A DNA stretch of 64,000 nt from Microbacterium endophyticum (GCF_011047135.1 NZ_CP049255.1:2728001-2792000), one strand, 5' to 3'. Shown: positions 47,657 through 56,042, numbered from the stretch's first letter. Notes: generated from the letters alone by a model not told the origin. Program-made: numbers and translations.

Positions 47657-48139
47657 CTATTCGTTTATTGCGTTGACAAGCCCGTCGAGTCGGTAGCCAA
47701 CCCACTCGTAGATTCCAAAGCGCGGGTCTTCTGGGTCGAGGTCATCCTCGGTTGTGATTCCCAATCGGGATGCCAGAACGAGCCTGATTGCACTAAGCGT
47801 CCGCAGCCAGGATTCGGCATCCGACGGCGACAACGTCAGCACGACTTCTTCAAGCGCATCTGCGTTGTCGACCTCTTCGGTATCGAGGCTGAGATCCGCA
47901 TCGCGTAACGCTGCGAGGATCAGATCGGCATCGGCACGACGACGATCGATGAGATCGCCGCGTGTGAGGTCACGAAATTCTGCTGATGCCAGAGCATCGT
48001 CGGGATAAACCGACGGCGACAGCCGCTCCATCGCCGGGTCGTGATCCGGCTCGGCGAGTACCGAAGTGAACTGAGACACGAGGTCCGCGAGGTGTGCTGC
48101 CTCTATTCGAGTGATTGTCATCAAGACGAGACCAGTCAC
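47657..48139 (-). CDS. DUF2017 family protein
   Basis: A 160-residue acidic cytosolic protein with the family features of DUF2017 (VLTLSPSDAESWLRTLSAIR, then RFGIYEWVGYRLDGLVNA). The function is unknown, but the gene is found next to clpS across actinobacteria and overlaps it here by 4 bp, so a role with the Clp protease adaptor is inferred. It ends 12 bp from a convergent kinase-like gene. Confidence 0.85.
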   Translation of the reverse strand: MTGLVLMTITRIEAAHLADLVSQFTSVLAEPDHDPAMERLSPSVYPDDALASAEFRDLTRGDLIDRRRADADLILAALRDADLSLDTEEVDNADALEEVVLTLSPSDAESWLRTLSAIRLVLASRLGITTEDDLDPEDPRFGIYEWVGYRLDGLVNAINE

Positions 48140-48438
48140 TGTGGACTCCTTCTTACGGTGGCCCAGAGGCCGTAGTCGTGCATGGAATGCGCGTGTAGTT
48201 CCATCACCTCACGAGCGCCTTCAGCGACGACCGCAAAACCGTCATGATGAACGGCGAGCATAAGACGATTCGCTTCGGACTGCGAGTATCCGAAGTACGA
48301 CTTGAAAACATGAACGACATAGCTCATGAGATTTACGGGATCGTTCCAGACGACTGTTTGCCAACTACGGTCGCGTTCGATGCTCGCGGTTGTTCCCACG
48401 CGCTCGTCGAGGTCGGCGGTTGCCAATTTTATGCCCAT
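48136..48438 (-). CDS. clpS: ATP-dependent Clp protease adaptor ClpS
   Basis: Delivers N-degron substrates (bulky N-terminal residues) to ClpC/ClpA. 100 residues: a flexible N-terminal tail, then the core WQTVVWNDPVNLMSYVVHVF with the N-degron-pocket Asn-Asp, and the HHDGFAVVAEGAREVMELHA region including the conserved His. The gene overlaps the metallopeptidase gene upstream by 10 bp and DUF2017 downstream, forming a three-gene operon. Confidence 0.95.
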   Translation of the reverse strand: MGIKLATADLDERVGTTASIERDRSWQTVVWNDPVNLMSYVVHVFKSYFGYSQSEANRLMLAVHHDGFAVVAEGAREVMELHAHSMHDYGLWATVRRSPQ

Positions 48439-48779
48439 CCGAGTTCGTGGAGCCTGTCGTCATCGATTCCGTAAAAGTGCGCTATTTCGTGGACCAGTGT
48501 TGTGTGCACCTCGTCGCGTAGCTGACCGAGCGTGTCGACAGCGGCCAGATGAGGCTCACGGAAGACGACGATTCTATCGGGAAGCTCGGCCATGCCATAG
48601 GTATCACGCTCAGGGAGCGACCATCCGTCATAGACACCGAGAACGTCGAGGCTTCCGTCCTCGGGGCGATCTTCGACAACGAAAACGACGTTATCCAACC
48701 CCGAAACCATGTCATCAGGGAGCTTGTCCAGCTCCTCGATCACTAGGTGTTCGAACGCTTCTGCATCGATTTCATACAT
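48429..48779 (-). CDS. Zincin-like metallopeptidase family protein
   Basis: A 116-residue protein with the zinc motif HEIAHFYGIDD (HExxH) near the C-terminus and the family pattern DNVVFVVEDRPEDG. The catalytic pattern is complete, but no substrate is known for this family. An upstream in-frame part overlaps the tRNA-His gene and is rejected; the ATG at 48779 starts at the first base after the encoded CCA of the tRNA. The gene overlaps clpS. Confidence 0.88.
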   Translation of the reverse strand: MYEIDAEAFEHLVIEELDKLPDDMVSGLDNVVFVVEDRPEDGSLDVLGVYDGWSLPERDTYGMAELPDRIVVFREPHLAAVDTLGQLRDEVHTTLVHEIAHFYGIDDDRLHELGWA

Positions 48780-48855
48780 TGGGGTGAGTAACGGGACTTG
48801 AACCCGCGGCCCCCTGGACCACAACCAGGTGCTCTACCAACTGAGCTATACCCAC
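48780..48855 (-). tRNA. tRNA-His (GTG anticodon)
   Basis: The minus strand folds as a tRNA: acceptor GTGGGTA/TACTCAC with one G-T pair, D arm TAGCTCAGTTGGTAGAGC, anticodon loop TTGTGGT, T arm with GGTTCAAGTCC. A G at position -1 is encoded at 48856, opposite C73, as expected for tRNA-His. CCA is encoded (48782-48780). The next base begins the metallopeptidase ATG. Confidence 0.97.
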
Positions 48856-48887
48856 CATGTGCCCTCGCGGGCAACTGAACAATCCTC

Positions 48888-49511
48888 TCACAAAGTAGAG
48901 GCAAACGATGACACAACGGCCGCGGATGCTGATTTAGCTTGATCGCTTGTCGGGCCGGGGTTAGGGACGAACACGGCTTCACGGTAATACGCAAGCTCTC
49001 GGATGGACTCGAGGATGTCGGCAAGTGCCCGGTGCCCGCCGTTTTTTTCAGGCGCATTGAAGTACGCGCGGGGATACCAACGGCGTGAAAGCTCTTTCAC
49101 GCTCGAGACGTCCACGTTCCGGTAGTGGAGCCACCGGTCAACCCGTGGCATGTACTTCGCGAGGAACATTCGGTCAGTTCCGATCGTGTTTCCAGCCAGT
49201 GGAGACTTGCCTTCGACGGGGGCGAATCGCTGAATGTATTCCAGCGCTTGGAACTCGGCATCGGCCAGGCTGACGCCGTGCGGTATCTCCTCGATGAGCC
49301 CCGACGTCGTGTGCATCTGAGTGACAAAGTCGTTCATGTTAGCTAGCGCAGAATCATCTGGCTTGATGACGACCTGGAAGCCGGGGTCGAGAACACGCAG
49401 TTCGAAGTCGGTCACAACGATTGCGATCTCAACGAGCTCGTCGACTTCGAGATCGAGTCCCGTCATCTCGCAGTCGATCCAGACAAGCCGGTCGTTTTCG
49501 GAGGTACCCAT
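48888..49511 (-). CDS. orn: Oligoribonuclease
   Basis: A DEDD 3'-5' exonuclease that removes di- and oligonucleotides, including pGpG. About 207 residues with Exo I DRLVWIDCEMTGLD, LAGNTIGTDRMFLAKYMP (Exo II) and APEKNGGHRALADILESI (Exo III with His-5-Asp). The ATG at 49511 gives the usual family start and has AGGATGG upstream; ATG 49544 is the longer alternative. TAAAGT upstream may be the -10. The tRNA-His gene follows. Confidence 0.95.
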   Translation of the reverse strand: MGTSENDRLVWIDCEMTGLDLEVDELVEIAIVVTDFELRVLDPGFQVVIKPDDSALANMNDFVTQMHTTSGLIEEIPHGVSLADAEFQALEYIQRFAPVEGKSPLAGNTIGTDRMFLAKYMPRVDRWLHYRNVDVSSVKELSRRWYPRAYFNAPEKNGGHRALADILESIRELAYYREAVFVPNPGPTSDQAKSASAAVVSSFASTL

Positions 49512-49652
49512 CATGCGATCCATCCTGTCAGCCGGGTCGGACATCCCGGGGGTTCTCTGCCGACTTTACCGTTCACTGATCCTCTCGAAGACTGCGGTCC
49601 ATCATGCGGCGTTTCTCTCTGTTCGGGCTGCGCGGTATCTTAGAAGCAGTAC

Positions 49653-49728
49653 GCCCTCGTAGCTCAGTGGATAGAGCAGCGGCCTTCTAATCCGCCGGTC
49701 GCACGTTCGAATCGTGCCGAGGGCACCA
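49653..49728 (+). tRNA. tRNA-Arg (TCT anticodon)
   Basis: Acceptor GCCCTCG/CGAGGGC, D arm TAGCTCAGTGGATAGAGCA, anticodon loop CTTCTAA, T arm GCACG/CGTGC with TTCGAAT, discriminator A and encoded CCA. The last pair of the anticodon stem is a C-T mismatch next to the loop. It decodes AGA/AGG. Confidence 0.97.
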
Positions 49729-49752
49729 CCAATATCCCTGAGCTGTTGGCAG

Positions 49753-49815
49753 GGTCCACTGATGAAGAATTGGACCTCTGGGGGAGTGGCATCGCTCTGT
49801 TTGTTGGGGGCCAAT
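49753..49815 (+). promoter_or_regulatory. Candidate MocR operator half-sites
   Basis: GGTCCA (49753-49758) and TGGACC (49771-49776) form an inverted repeat with 12-bp spacing. A related inverted copy GGGCCAAT (49808-49815) matches ATTGGACC (49769-49776) at seven of eight bases and abuts the -10. This fits an autoregulatory site. Confidence 0.4.
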
Positions 49816-49820
49816 CTCGC

Positions 49821-49826
49821 TAATCT
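49821..49826 (+). promoter_or_regulatory. -10 element of the MocR gene
   Basis: TAATCT, six bases (gtggga) before the ATG at 49833. It excludes the GTG at 49827 as start. Confidence 0.5.
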
Positions 49827-49832
49827 GTGGGA

Positions 49833-51266
49833 ATGGACTCTCGGATCTCCGCACGATCACTGACAGCGCTCATCGGAAGCTGGCGTGTGAGTGACCCGGC
49901 ATATGAGGCATTGGCGAATAGTATTCGGCTGCTCAGCATCGACAACAGGATCGCCCCGGGGACTGGGCTTCCTGCGGAACGCGAGCTTTCCGCGCACCTC
50001 GGCGTCAGCCGAACCACTGTTGCCGCGGCTTACCAAAGTCTCCGAGAATCGGGGCACATCGAGAGTCTCCGCGGCTCTGGGAGCGTGACCCGATCGCTTC
50101 CTGGTCGCGAGGCGGCAACGATGTGGGCCTCTGCCGGGACGATCGATCTCAGCCAGGCGAGCCCCGCAGCGTGGCCCGGGCTGGCTGAGGTCTTCTCAGA
50201 TGCGGCAGCAAGCGTTGCGTCGCTTCTTGGTCGTTCGGGATACGACGTCGTTGGTGCTCCGGAATTGCGACGAGCGATAGCTGCTCGCTACACAGCCGCC
50301 GGTATCCCCACATCCGAGTCGGAGATTCTGATCACAAATGGTGCGCAGAGCGCCATATTTCTCATCGCATCCGTTGCGGTAGGTCGAGGCGATCGCGTTG
50401 CGATGGAGACTCCTACCTACCCCCACGCGGCGGATGCAATGCGTCGAGCCGGCGCGCGGGTGATCGGGATCCCCGTGAGCACGGTGAGTGGATGGGATCT
50501 CGATCGTGCGGAACAGGTCTTTCGTCGGACATTACCAACGCTGGCGTATCTGATGCCCGACTTCCATAACCCGACGGGCATGTCGATGTCGCACGAAGCT
50601 CGCCGCGTGTTCGAGGAGTCGGCCGCGCGCGCGGGCACGATTCTCGTGGTCGATGAAACCACGGCAGAACTCAACATCGACCGAGCTGGGCACTATCGCC
50701 CGCTTGGTCACGGCGATTGGGTCGATGCGCAAAATGTCGTGCGCATCGGCTCATTCGGCAAGACTGTGTGGGGCGGGCTCCGTATCGGGTGGGTGCGTGC
50801 GCAATCGGACTTCATCCGCAGGCTCGTCATCGCCCGTTTCGCGCACGAACTCGGAACTCCGGAGTTCGAACAGTCAGTGGGAGTTCGCCTACTTGAACGG
50901 ATGCCGCAGATCATTGCGCAGCGCGCCGATGTGATGCAAAAGAGTCGCGATACGCTCGTCAGCGCTTTGAGCAGCACGTTGCCGCAGTGGCGGGTACCGG
51001 ATACCCACGGTGGGGTCTCGTTGTGGGTAGAGCTCGATGCACCGTTGAGTGGTCCGCTTGCGATGGCGGCGCGCTCTCAAGGATTGATTCTGTCCTCGGG
51101 TTCTCGGTTCTCGCTCGAAGGAGGTCACGAGCGCCATCTACGTATCCCATTTACGTCATCGCCGTCGGACCTGGAACGCGCAGTCGACATTCTCGCTTCG
51201 CAGTGGGGCGCTGTCCGAGCGGGTGCACCGCACGTGATGAGCGCGACGGTCGAGTCGGTCGTATAA
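49833..51266 (+). CDS. MocR-type GntR/aminotransferase transcriptional regulator
   Basis: About 477 residues: an N-terminal GntR winged helix (LPAERELSAHLGVSRTTVAA) joined to a fold-type-I aminotransferase domain with PLP-site residues DFHNPTGMSMS and the Schiff-base lysine in GSFGKTVWGGLRIGW. MocR proteins sense PLP or amino compounds and act as regulators, not enzymes. They usually regulate an adjacent, often divergent, gene; here the upstream neighbour is tRNA-Arg and the downstream gene is convergent, so autoregulation or a distant target is likely. The ATG at 49833 is chosen from the -10 position. Confidence 0.92.
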   Translation: MDSRISARSLTALIGSWRVSDPAYEALANSIRLLSIDNRIAPGTGLPAERELSAHLGVSRTTVAAAYQSLRESGHIESLRGSGSVTRSLPGREAATMWASAGTIDLSQASPAAWPGLAEVFSDAAASVASLLGRSGYDVVGAPELRRAIAARYTAAGIPTSESEILITNGAQSAIFLIASVAVGRGDRVAMETPTYPHAADAMRRAGARVIGIPVSTVSGWDLDRAEQVFRRTLPTLAYLMPDFHNPTGMSMSHEARRVFEESAARAGTILVVDETTAELNIDRAGHYRPLGHGDWVDAQNVVRIGSFGKTVWGGLRIGWVRAQSDFIRRLVIARFAHELGTPEFEQSVGVRLLERMPQIIAQRADVMQKSRDTLVSALSSTLPQWRVPDTHGGVSLWVELDAPLSGPLAMAARSQGLILSSGSRFSLEGGHERHLRIPFTSSPSDLERAVDILASQWGAVRAGAPHVMSATVESVV

Positions 51267-51273
51267 GCGCCGC

Positions 51274-51543
51274 TCAGCAGTGGCGTAAGCACTCCAAGGC
51301 ATCGGCGGCGTTCCAAAATGTGCCGACGTCTCTGAAGTCACTGCTCGCCGCGTGGAACCGCCGCGCGACAAACTGCGTGCCCTGCGGTGTCTCATTGGCT
51401 TTGAGGTGACCGAGAACGCGGTCTCGAACATCGGTAACGCGCCACGCGTTAGCTGGCAGGGGGTGACACTTGACGTGCGACTTCGCGAGAACGAGGCCCG
51501 GAACGAGATGGTCCAGGGCGGGTGCGGAATTTAGTGCTGTCAT
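51274..51543 (-). CDS. Small conserved-looking protein of unknown function
   Basis: An 89-residue protein with AAAGGAG six bases before its ATG, the clearest ribosome binding site in this area, so it is probably real. The sequence is mildly basic, with Cys-His features (AKSHVKCHPLPANAWRV) and a C-terminal WNAADALECLRHC. No membrane segment or known domain is recognised. It is convergent with the MocR gene 7 bp away. The 220 bp between it and ssb hold both upstream regions. Confidence 0.65.
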   Translation of the reverse strand: MTALNSAPALDHLVPGLVLAKSHVKCHPLPANAWRVTDVRDRVLGHLKANETPQGTQFVARRFHAASSDFRDVGTFWNAADALECLRHC

Positions 51544-51763
51544 GGTCGTCTCCTTTGCTGAGGCGAATCTATCCGTGGCCTCCGACACTGAGTTCGCGCC
51601 GCTATTGCGCTCTCCCCACGATGCGTACGCCGGCTGATGGTCCACAAGCAGTACGAGCAGCAACTCGTTGTCGAGCCGGTCGTCGAAAGTAGAGATCGCC
51701 CTGGCGCCTGCCGGGCACTCGGGCGTCAGGGCACCCGATGTAAAGAGGAGAGGAGTCACTTCG

Positions 51764-52288
51764 ATGAGTGACAGCATCACGATCACCGGTAACATCACCG
51801 AACCAGAACGGCGTGAGACCAACGGCGGTGTGGCGGTGACAACCTTCCGGCTGGCTCGAACGGAGCGACGCTACGATCGCGAAAAGAGCACCTGGGCCGA
51901 TGGGGTGACAAGTTGGTTCACCGTCTCGGTGTTTCGAACGCTAGCCGATCACGCATATCGGTCACTCCACCGTGGCGACCGTGTGATCGTGCACGGACGC
52001 CTGCGACTTCGTGAATGGGACACCGGTACGAAGAAGGGCGTTTCCGCAGAAGTGGAGGCTGAAGCGATCGGTCCAGATCTACTCTGGGGCACGACAACAT
52101 TTGTTCGCGATGGTTCCGGCGGTGGTGGTAACGCGGCGTCTATGAATTCAGGTGATGAAGAGTGGGCTTCGTCAGGTTCCGACGAGGCGTGGAAAGCTCC
52201 CATGAGCTCAGACGCTGGCTCTTCGTCGCGTCGAGGAGCAGAAGCTAGTGCTGAGGACGATGCTGAAACTGTCGAAGTTCCGTTTTGA
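51764..52288 (+). CDS. ssb: Single-stranded DNA-binding protein
   Basis: A 174-residue protein with an OB fold (about 1-110: SITITGNITEPERRETNGGV, WFTVSVFRTLADHAYRSLHRGDRVIVHGRLRLREW) followed by a Gly/Ser/acidic linker. The C-terminal tip ends ETVEVPF rather than the usual DDDIPF; Pro-Phe remain, but the run of aspartates is weaker. It is probably a second, specialised paralogue, since the main ssb normally sits with rpsF and rpsR. GGAGAGGAG precedes the ATG. Confidence 0.9.
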   Translation: MSDSITITGNITEPERRETNGGVAVTTFRLARTERRYDREKSTWADGVTSWFTVSVFRTLADHAYRSLHRGDRVIVHGRLRLREWDTGTKKGVSAEVEAEAIGPDLLWGTTTFVRDGSGGGGNAASMNSGDEEWASSGSDEAWKAPMSSDAGSSSRRGAEASAEDDAETVEVPF

Positions 52289-52338
52289 TGGCGCGCTTCC
52301 CCGCGCGGCTCTTAACCGATCGCACAGCGAGAGACACA

Positions 52339-52344
52339 TAGACT
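52339..52344 (+). promoter_or_regulatory. -10 element of the 52351 lipoprotein gene
   Basis: TAGACT, six bases (tgccgc) before the GTG at 52351. Confidence 0.45.
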
Positions 52345-52350
52345 TGCCGC

Positions 52351-52851
52351 GTGCATCGCCCACGTATCACTCGTTTGCCAGCCGTCGTCGTGGCACTTGT
52401 CGCCCTCGGTGTGGTCGTCGTCGGGTGCACGGCGACAGAACCCACTCCGAGTGGCACAGCGACAACATCTGCTGTGGCGACTTCCGAACCTGCTGCGTCG
52501 CCCACGGAAGAGCCGGCGCCGACGCTCGTTCCGGACGGCACCGCTGATGAAAACTTGCCGTTCTTTGCTCAGATTGTTCAAGACGTTTGGGCCGGGCCCG
52601 ATTCGGTGAGTGGACGTGCGTACATTGACGCACTTTCATCCGCGGGATTCGATAAGGGTTCTATGCAGGTCACGCAAGACATGACTACCGTCGGTAACGC
52701 CGCCGAGAGTATCCAGTTCTCTGTTCTGATCGGTGAGGACTGTCTCGTTGGACAGGTCGGACCGGCCACCGGTCAAGCCGTTACGGTTGTGCTTCCGGTT
52801 CTCGGGACGGGGACGTGCCTTCTCGGAGACACTCGGCCGATCGACTGGTAG
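52351..52851 (+). CDS. Lipoprotein of unknown function (DUF6993-like)
   Basis: A 166-residue protein with a lipoprotein signal: basic start, hydrophobic stretch and lipobox VVGC (Cys about 26), then a Thr/Pro/Glu/Ala-rich spacer of about 40 residues. The small C-terminal domain (NLPFFAQIVQDVWAGPDSVS, SIQFSVLIGEDCLVGQVGPA) has two more cysteines (EDCLV and GTCLL) that may form a disulfide. The family assignment is from memory and weak. Predicted leaderless. Confidence 0.72.
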   Translation: MHRPRITRLPAVVVALVALGVVVVGCTATEPTPSGTATTSAVATSEPAASPTEEPAPTLVPDGTADENLPFFAQIVQDVWAGPDSVSGRAYIDALSSAGFDKGSMQVTQDMTTVGNAAESIQFSVLIGEDCLVGQVGPATGQAVTVVLPVLGTGTCLLGDTRPIDW

Positions 52852-52874
52852 TGCGAAACCGAGCTGGATACATG

Positions 52875-52896
52875 CCGGTGACTGCACCGGTAGGCT
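52875..52896 (+). promoter_or_regulatory. Hairpin and -10 element upstream of ettA
   Basis: CCGGTG-ACTG-CACCGG (52875-52890) directly abuts TAGGCT (52891-52896). It may terminate the preceding gene or act as an operator for ettA. Confidence 0.4.
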
Positions 52897-52938
52897 AGGT
52901 CGCTGACGTCATCACCTAGAGGAGAACGTTCAAAAGCT

Positions 52939-54621
52939 ATGGCTGAGTACATCTATCAGATGGTCCGTGCCCGAAAAACGGTGGGCGACAAGCTCATCCT
53001 TGACGATGTCACCATGGCGTTCTTGCCAGGGGCGAAAATCGGGATGGTTGGCCCAAACGGGGCGGGTAAGTCGACGATCCTGAAGATCATGGCGGGGCTC
53101 GATCAACCTTCCAACGGTGACGCGAACCTCAGTCCCGGTTTTACGGTCGGCATATTGATGCAGGAACCCGAACTCAACGAGTCGAAGACCGTTCTCGAAA
53201 ACGTTGAAGAGGGCGTTGGCGAGATCAAAGCGAAGGTTGACCGTTTCAACGAGATTTCGGCATTGATGGCCGAACCAGATGCTGACTTCGATGCGCTTCT
53301 GGCTGAGATGGGAACGCTGCAGGAAGATATCGACGCGGCAGATGCGTGGGACCTCACCTCACAGCTCGAGCAAGCGATGGATGCTTTACGCACCCCGCCC
53401 GGCGACACCACGGTCGCCAATCTTTCCGGTGGCGAGAAGCGCCGAGTTGCGCTCACGAAGCTACTGCTGCAAAAACCCGATCTACTTTTGCTCGATGAAC
53501 CAACCAACCACTTGGACGCCGAGAGCGTGTTGTGGCTAGAGCAGCACTTGCAAAAGTATCCCGGTGCAGTGATCGCCATCACGCACGACCGGTACTTCCT
53601 GGACAACGTCGCCGAGTGGATCGCTGAAGTCGACCGCGGCCGACTCATCGGGTATGAGGGAAACTACTCCACGTATCTCGAGAAGAAGGCCGAGCGCCTC
53701 AATGTCCAAGGGAAGAAGGACGCCAAGCTTGCGAAGCGTCTGACGGAGGAACTTGCTTGGGTTCGCTCGAACGCCAAAGGGCGTCAAGCAAAGTCGAAGG
53801 CCCGACTTGCCCGCTACGAAGAGATGGCAACGGAGGCCGAACGCACTCGGAAGCTTGATTTTGACGAGATTCAGATTCCCGCGGGTCCGCGTCTCGGCTC
53901 GGTGGTTATTGAGGCGAAGAAGCTTCAAAAAGGTTTCGACGGTCGAATGCTGATCGATGGACTGAGCTTCAGCTTGCCGCCCAACGGAATCATCGGCGTC
54001 ATCGGTCCCAACGGCGTGGGTAAGACGACTCTCTTCAAAACGATCGTTGGCTTGGAGCCGCTAGACGGTGGTGACCTCAAGATCGGTGAGACTGTCAAGA
54101 TCAGCTATGTCGATCAGACTCGCGGAGGCATCGACCCCAACAAGTCGCTCTGGGAGGTGGTGTCGGATGGTCTTGACATCATCACGATCGGAAAGACGGA
54201 GATTCCCTCTCGCGCGTACGTCTCGAAGTTCGGGTTCAAAGGGCCCGACCAGCAGAAGAAGGCTGGTGTGCTCTCCGGTGGCGAGCGCAACCGATTGAAT
54301 CTGGCACTCACGCTCAAGCAGGGTGGAAACCTCCTCCTCCTCGACGAACCCACAAACGACCTCGATGTCGAGACGCTGCAGTCACTTGAGAACGCGCTTC
54401 TCGAATTTCCTGGTTGCGCCGTGGTGATTACACACGATCGGTGGTTCCTCGACCGCATCGCAACGCACATCCTGGCCTACGAGGGCACCGAAGAGCAGCC
54501 CGACAAGTGGCACTGGTTTGAAGGAAACTTCGAAGCCTACGAAGAGAACAAGATCGAGCGTCTCGGCGCAGACGCTGCGAAACCCTCGCGCGCGACGTAT
54601 CGCAAGCTCACTCGTGACTAG
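52939..54621 (+). CDS. ettA: Energy-dependent translational throttle protein EttA (ABC-F)
   Basis: An ABC-F ATPase that binds the ribosomal E site and gates the first elongation step by ATP/ADP ratio. The 560-residue protein has two ABC domains: Walker A GPNGAGKST, signature LSGGEKRR, Walker B LLLDEPTNHLDAES; then GPNGVGKTT, LSGGERNR and LLLLDEPTNDLDVET. Between the first Walker A and signature is the arm domain insertion, with the linker helix (about 245-300) between the ABC domains. AGAGGAGAA precedes the ATG. The end overlaps the next gene by 8 bp. Confidence 0.96.
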   Translation: MAEYIYQMVRARKTVGDKLILDDVTMAFLPGAKIGMVGPNGAGKSTILKIMAGLDQPSNGDANLSPGFTVGILMQEPELNESKTVLENVEEGVGEIKAKVDRFNEISALMAEPDADFDALLAEMGTLQEDIDAADAWDLTSQLEQAMDALRTPPGDTTVANLSGGEKRRVALTKLLLQKPDLLLLDEPTNHLDAESVLWLEQHLQKYPGAVIAITHDRYFLDNVAEWIAEVDRGRLIGYEGNYSTYLEKKAERLNVQGKKDAKLAKRLTEELAWVRSNAKGRQAKSKARLARYEEMATEAERTRKLDFDEIQIPAGPRLGSVVIEAKKLQKGFDGRMLIDGLSFSLPPNGIIGVIGPNGVGKTTLFKTIVGLEPLDGGDLKIGETVKISYVDQTRGGIDPNKSLWEVVSDGLDIITIGKTEIPSRAYVSKFGFKGPDQQKKAGVLSGGERNRLNLALTLKQGGNLLLLDEPTNDLDVETLQSLENALLEFPGCAVVITHDRWFLDRIATHILAYEGTEEQPDKWHWFEGNFEAYEENKIERLGADAAKPSRATYRKLTRD

Positions 54622-55117
54622 ATTTTCTGCGCCTGAGGCGGGTCGGCGAATACACATCCCGATTCACCTCAGGTGGGGCGACCTCGACGCATTCAATCAT
54701 GTCAACAACACGTCGATGCTCAAGCTCCTTGAGGAAGCTCGGGTTCGAGCGTTTTGGCGACCCGGTGCAGATGAGTCGGCTCCGGAGACGGCTGTGGTCG
54801 ATTCATCGTCAGAAGCGGGTGCGATGACGCTTATCGCCCGCCAAGAAATCGAGTATCTCGCTCCGGTGCCTTACCAGCGGCAGCCCCTCGACGTGCAGAT
54901 GTGGTTCGGCGCACTGGGTGGATCGAGTCTCGAGGTCTGTTACGAAGTTTTTTCGGACGAGTCCCGTCACGAACCTCCCGTGCTTTACGCGCGTGCGACG
55001 GCCATGATCGTGATGGTCAGTGTCGAGACGGGGCGGCCCGTGCGTCTCACCGACGAGCAGCGGTCGGTGTGGTCTCGCTACGTCGGCCCGCCGATCATTT
55101 ATGCCCGCCGCAAGTGA
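54614..55117 (+). CDS. Hotdog-fold acyl-CoA thioesterase
   Basis: A 167-residue 4-hydroxybenzoyl-CoA thioesterase-like protein: HLRWGDLDAFNHVNNTSML carries the catalytic Asp and the hotdog helix start, and QEIEYLAPVPYQRQPLDVQM and YARATAMIVMVSVETGRPV complete the fold. It hydrolyses an acyl-CoA of unknown chain. It starts with GTG inside the end of ettA and is followed by a convergent second thioesterase gene. Confidence 0.85.
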   Translation: MTRFSAPEAGRRIHIPIHLRWGDLDAFNHVNNTSMLKLLEEARVRAFWRPGADESAPETAVVDSSSEAGAMTLIARQEIEYLAPVPYQRQPLDVQMWFGALGGSSLEVCYEVFSDESRHEPPVLYARATAMIVMVSVETGRPVRLTDEQRSVWSRYVGPPIIYARRK

Positions 55118-55121
55118 ATTT

Positions 55122-55985
55122 TCAGCTCTGTGGAACCCTCACCATGACTTCTTGGGCCACGCTGACTAAGAGTTCTCCGCCACGGGAATAGATGCGTCCA
55201 GTCGCCAACCCACGGCCCCCGCGAGCGCTCGGGGCCTCTTGTACGTAGAGAACCCACTCGTCGGCACGTCCATCCCTATGCCACCACATGGCGTGGTCAA
55301 GGCTTGCCACTTTCAAACCCGGGGTTGTCCAGGCGACCCCGTGTGCCCGCAATATCGTCTCTTGTATCGTTAGATCGCTCATATAAGCCAGCGCGGCGCG
55401 GTGAACGCTACGCTCATCGGGCAGCTCGCCGCGCGTGCGCATCCAGACGGACTGTGTCGTCGACAGCTCGACAGCGTCCGCATAGAGCGCGCCATTAACG
55501 TGCCTCACGTCCAACGGCTGTTCACGAAAGATTCGATCAGAAAACGGATGAGAACCGTCGGGGTCGGGAAGATCTTCAGGGTCGGGAACACCTGAAGGCA
55601 TCGCGACGTGATGCTCGAGTCCGGGAGATTCGTCTTGGAAAGACGCGATCATCGAGAAGATCGGCACGCCATCCTGGAACGCCTGTGTTCGCCGTGTCGA
55701 GAAAGAACGACCATCGTGGATGCGATCAACCGAAAATGTGATGCTGCGCGAAGCGTCTCCGGGTCGAAGAAAATATCCGTGCATCGAGTGGGGGAGTCGC
55801 TCGGAGGGCAAAGTGCGGCCAGCGGCCACGACAGCCTGCGCGAGAACCTGACCGCCAAACACTCGGCCGTAGGGCATCGGTTGTGAACGTCCCGTGAAGA
55901 TGTCCTCGGTTGTACGAGCCTCTGAAGACTCCAGTGCGAGTACGCCAAGCAAATCTGCGATCGGATCATCAGGCACAGTGCTCAC
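55122..55985 (-). CDS. tesB: Acyl-CoA thioesterase II
   Basis: A 287-residue double-hotdog thioesterase. It has GRVFGGQVLAQAVVAAGRTL, LPHSMHGYFLRPGD, RSFSTRRTQAFQDG in the first half and LDHAMWWHRDGRADEWVLY and GRGLATGRIYSRGGELLVSV in the second, matching TesB. It hydrolyses medium and long acyl-CoAs. GAGGAG precedes the GTG. It is divergent from the 56043 gene and convergent with the other thioesterase. Confidence 0.94.
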   Translation of the reverse strand: MSTVPDDPIADLLGVLALESSEARTTEDIFTGRSQPMPYGRVFGGQVLAQAVVAAGRTLPSERLPHSMHGYFLRPGDASRSITFSVDRIHDGRSFSTRRTQAFQDGVPIFSMIASFQDESPGLEHHVAMPSGVPDPEDLPDPDGSHPFSDRIFREQPLDVRHVNGALYADAVELSTTQSVWMRTRGELPDERSVHRAALAYMSDLTIQETILRAHGVAWTTPGLKVASLDHAMWWHRDGRADEWVLYVQEAPSARGGRGLATGRIYSRGGELLVSVAQEVMVRVPQS

Positions 55986-56029
55986 CGCTCTCCTCTAGGC
56001 ACGAGCGAACTGGATGCACCCGCAGTTGA

Positions 56030-56035
56030 TAGTTT
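56030..56035 (+). promoter_or_regulatory. -10 element of the 56043 gene
   Basis: TAGTTT, seven bases (aggtcgg) before the GTG at 56043. Confidence 0.4.
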
Positions 56036-56042
56036 AGGTCGG

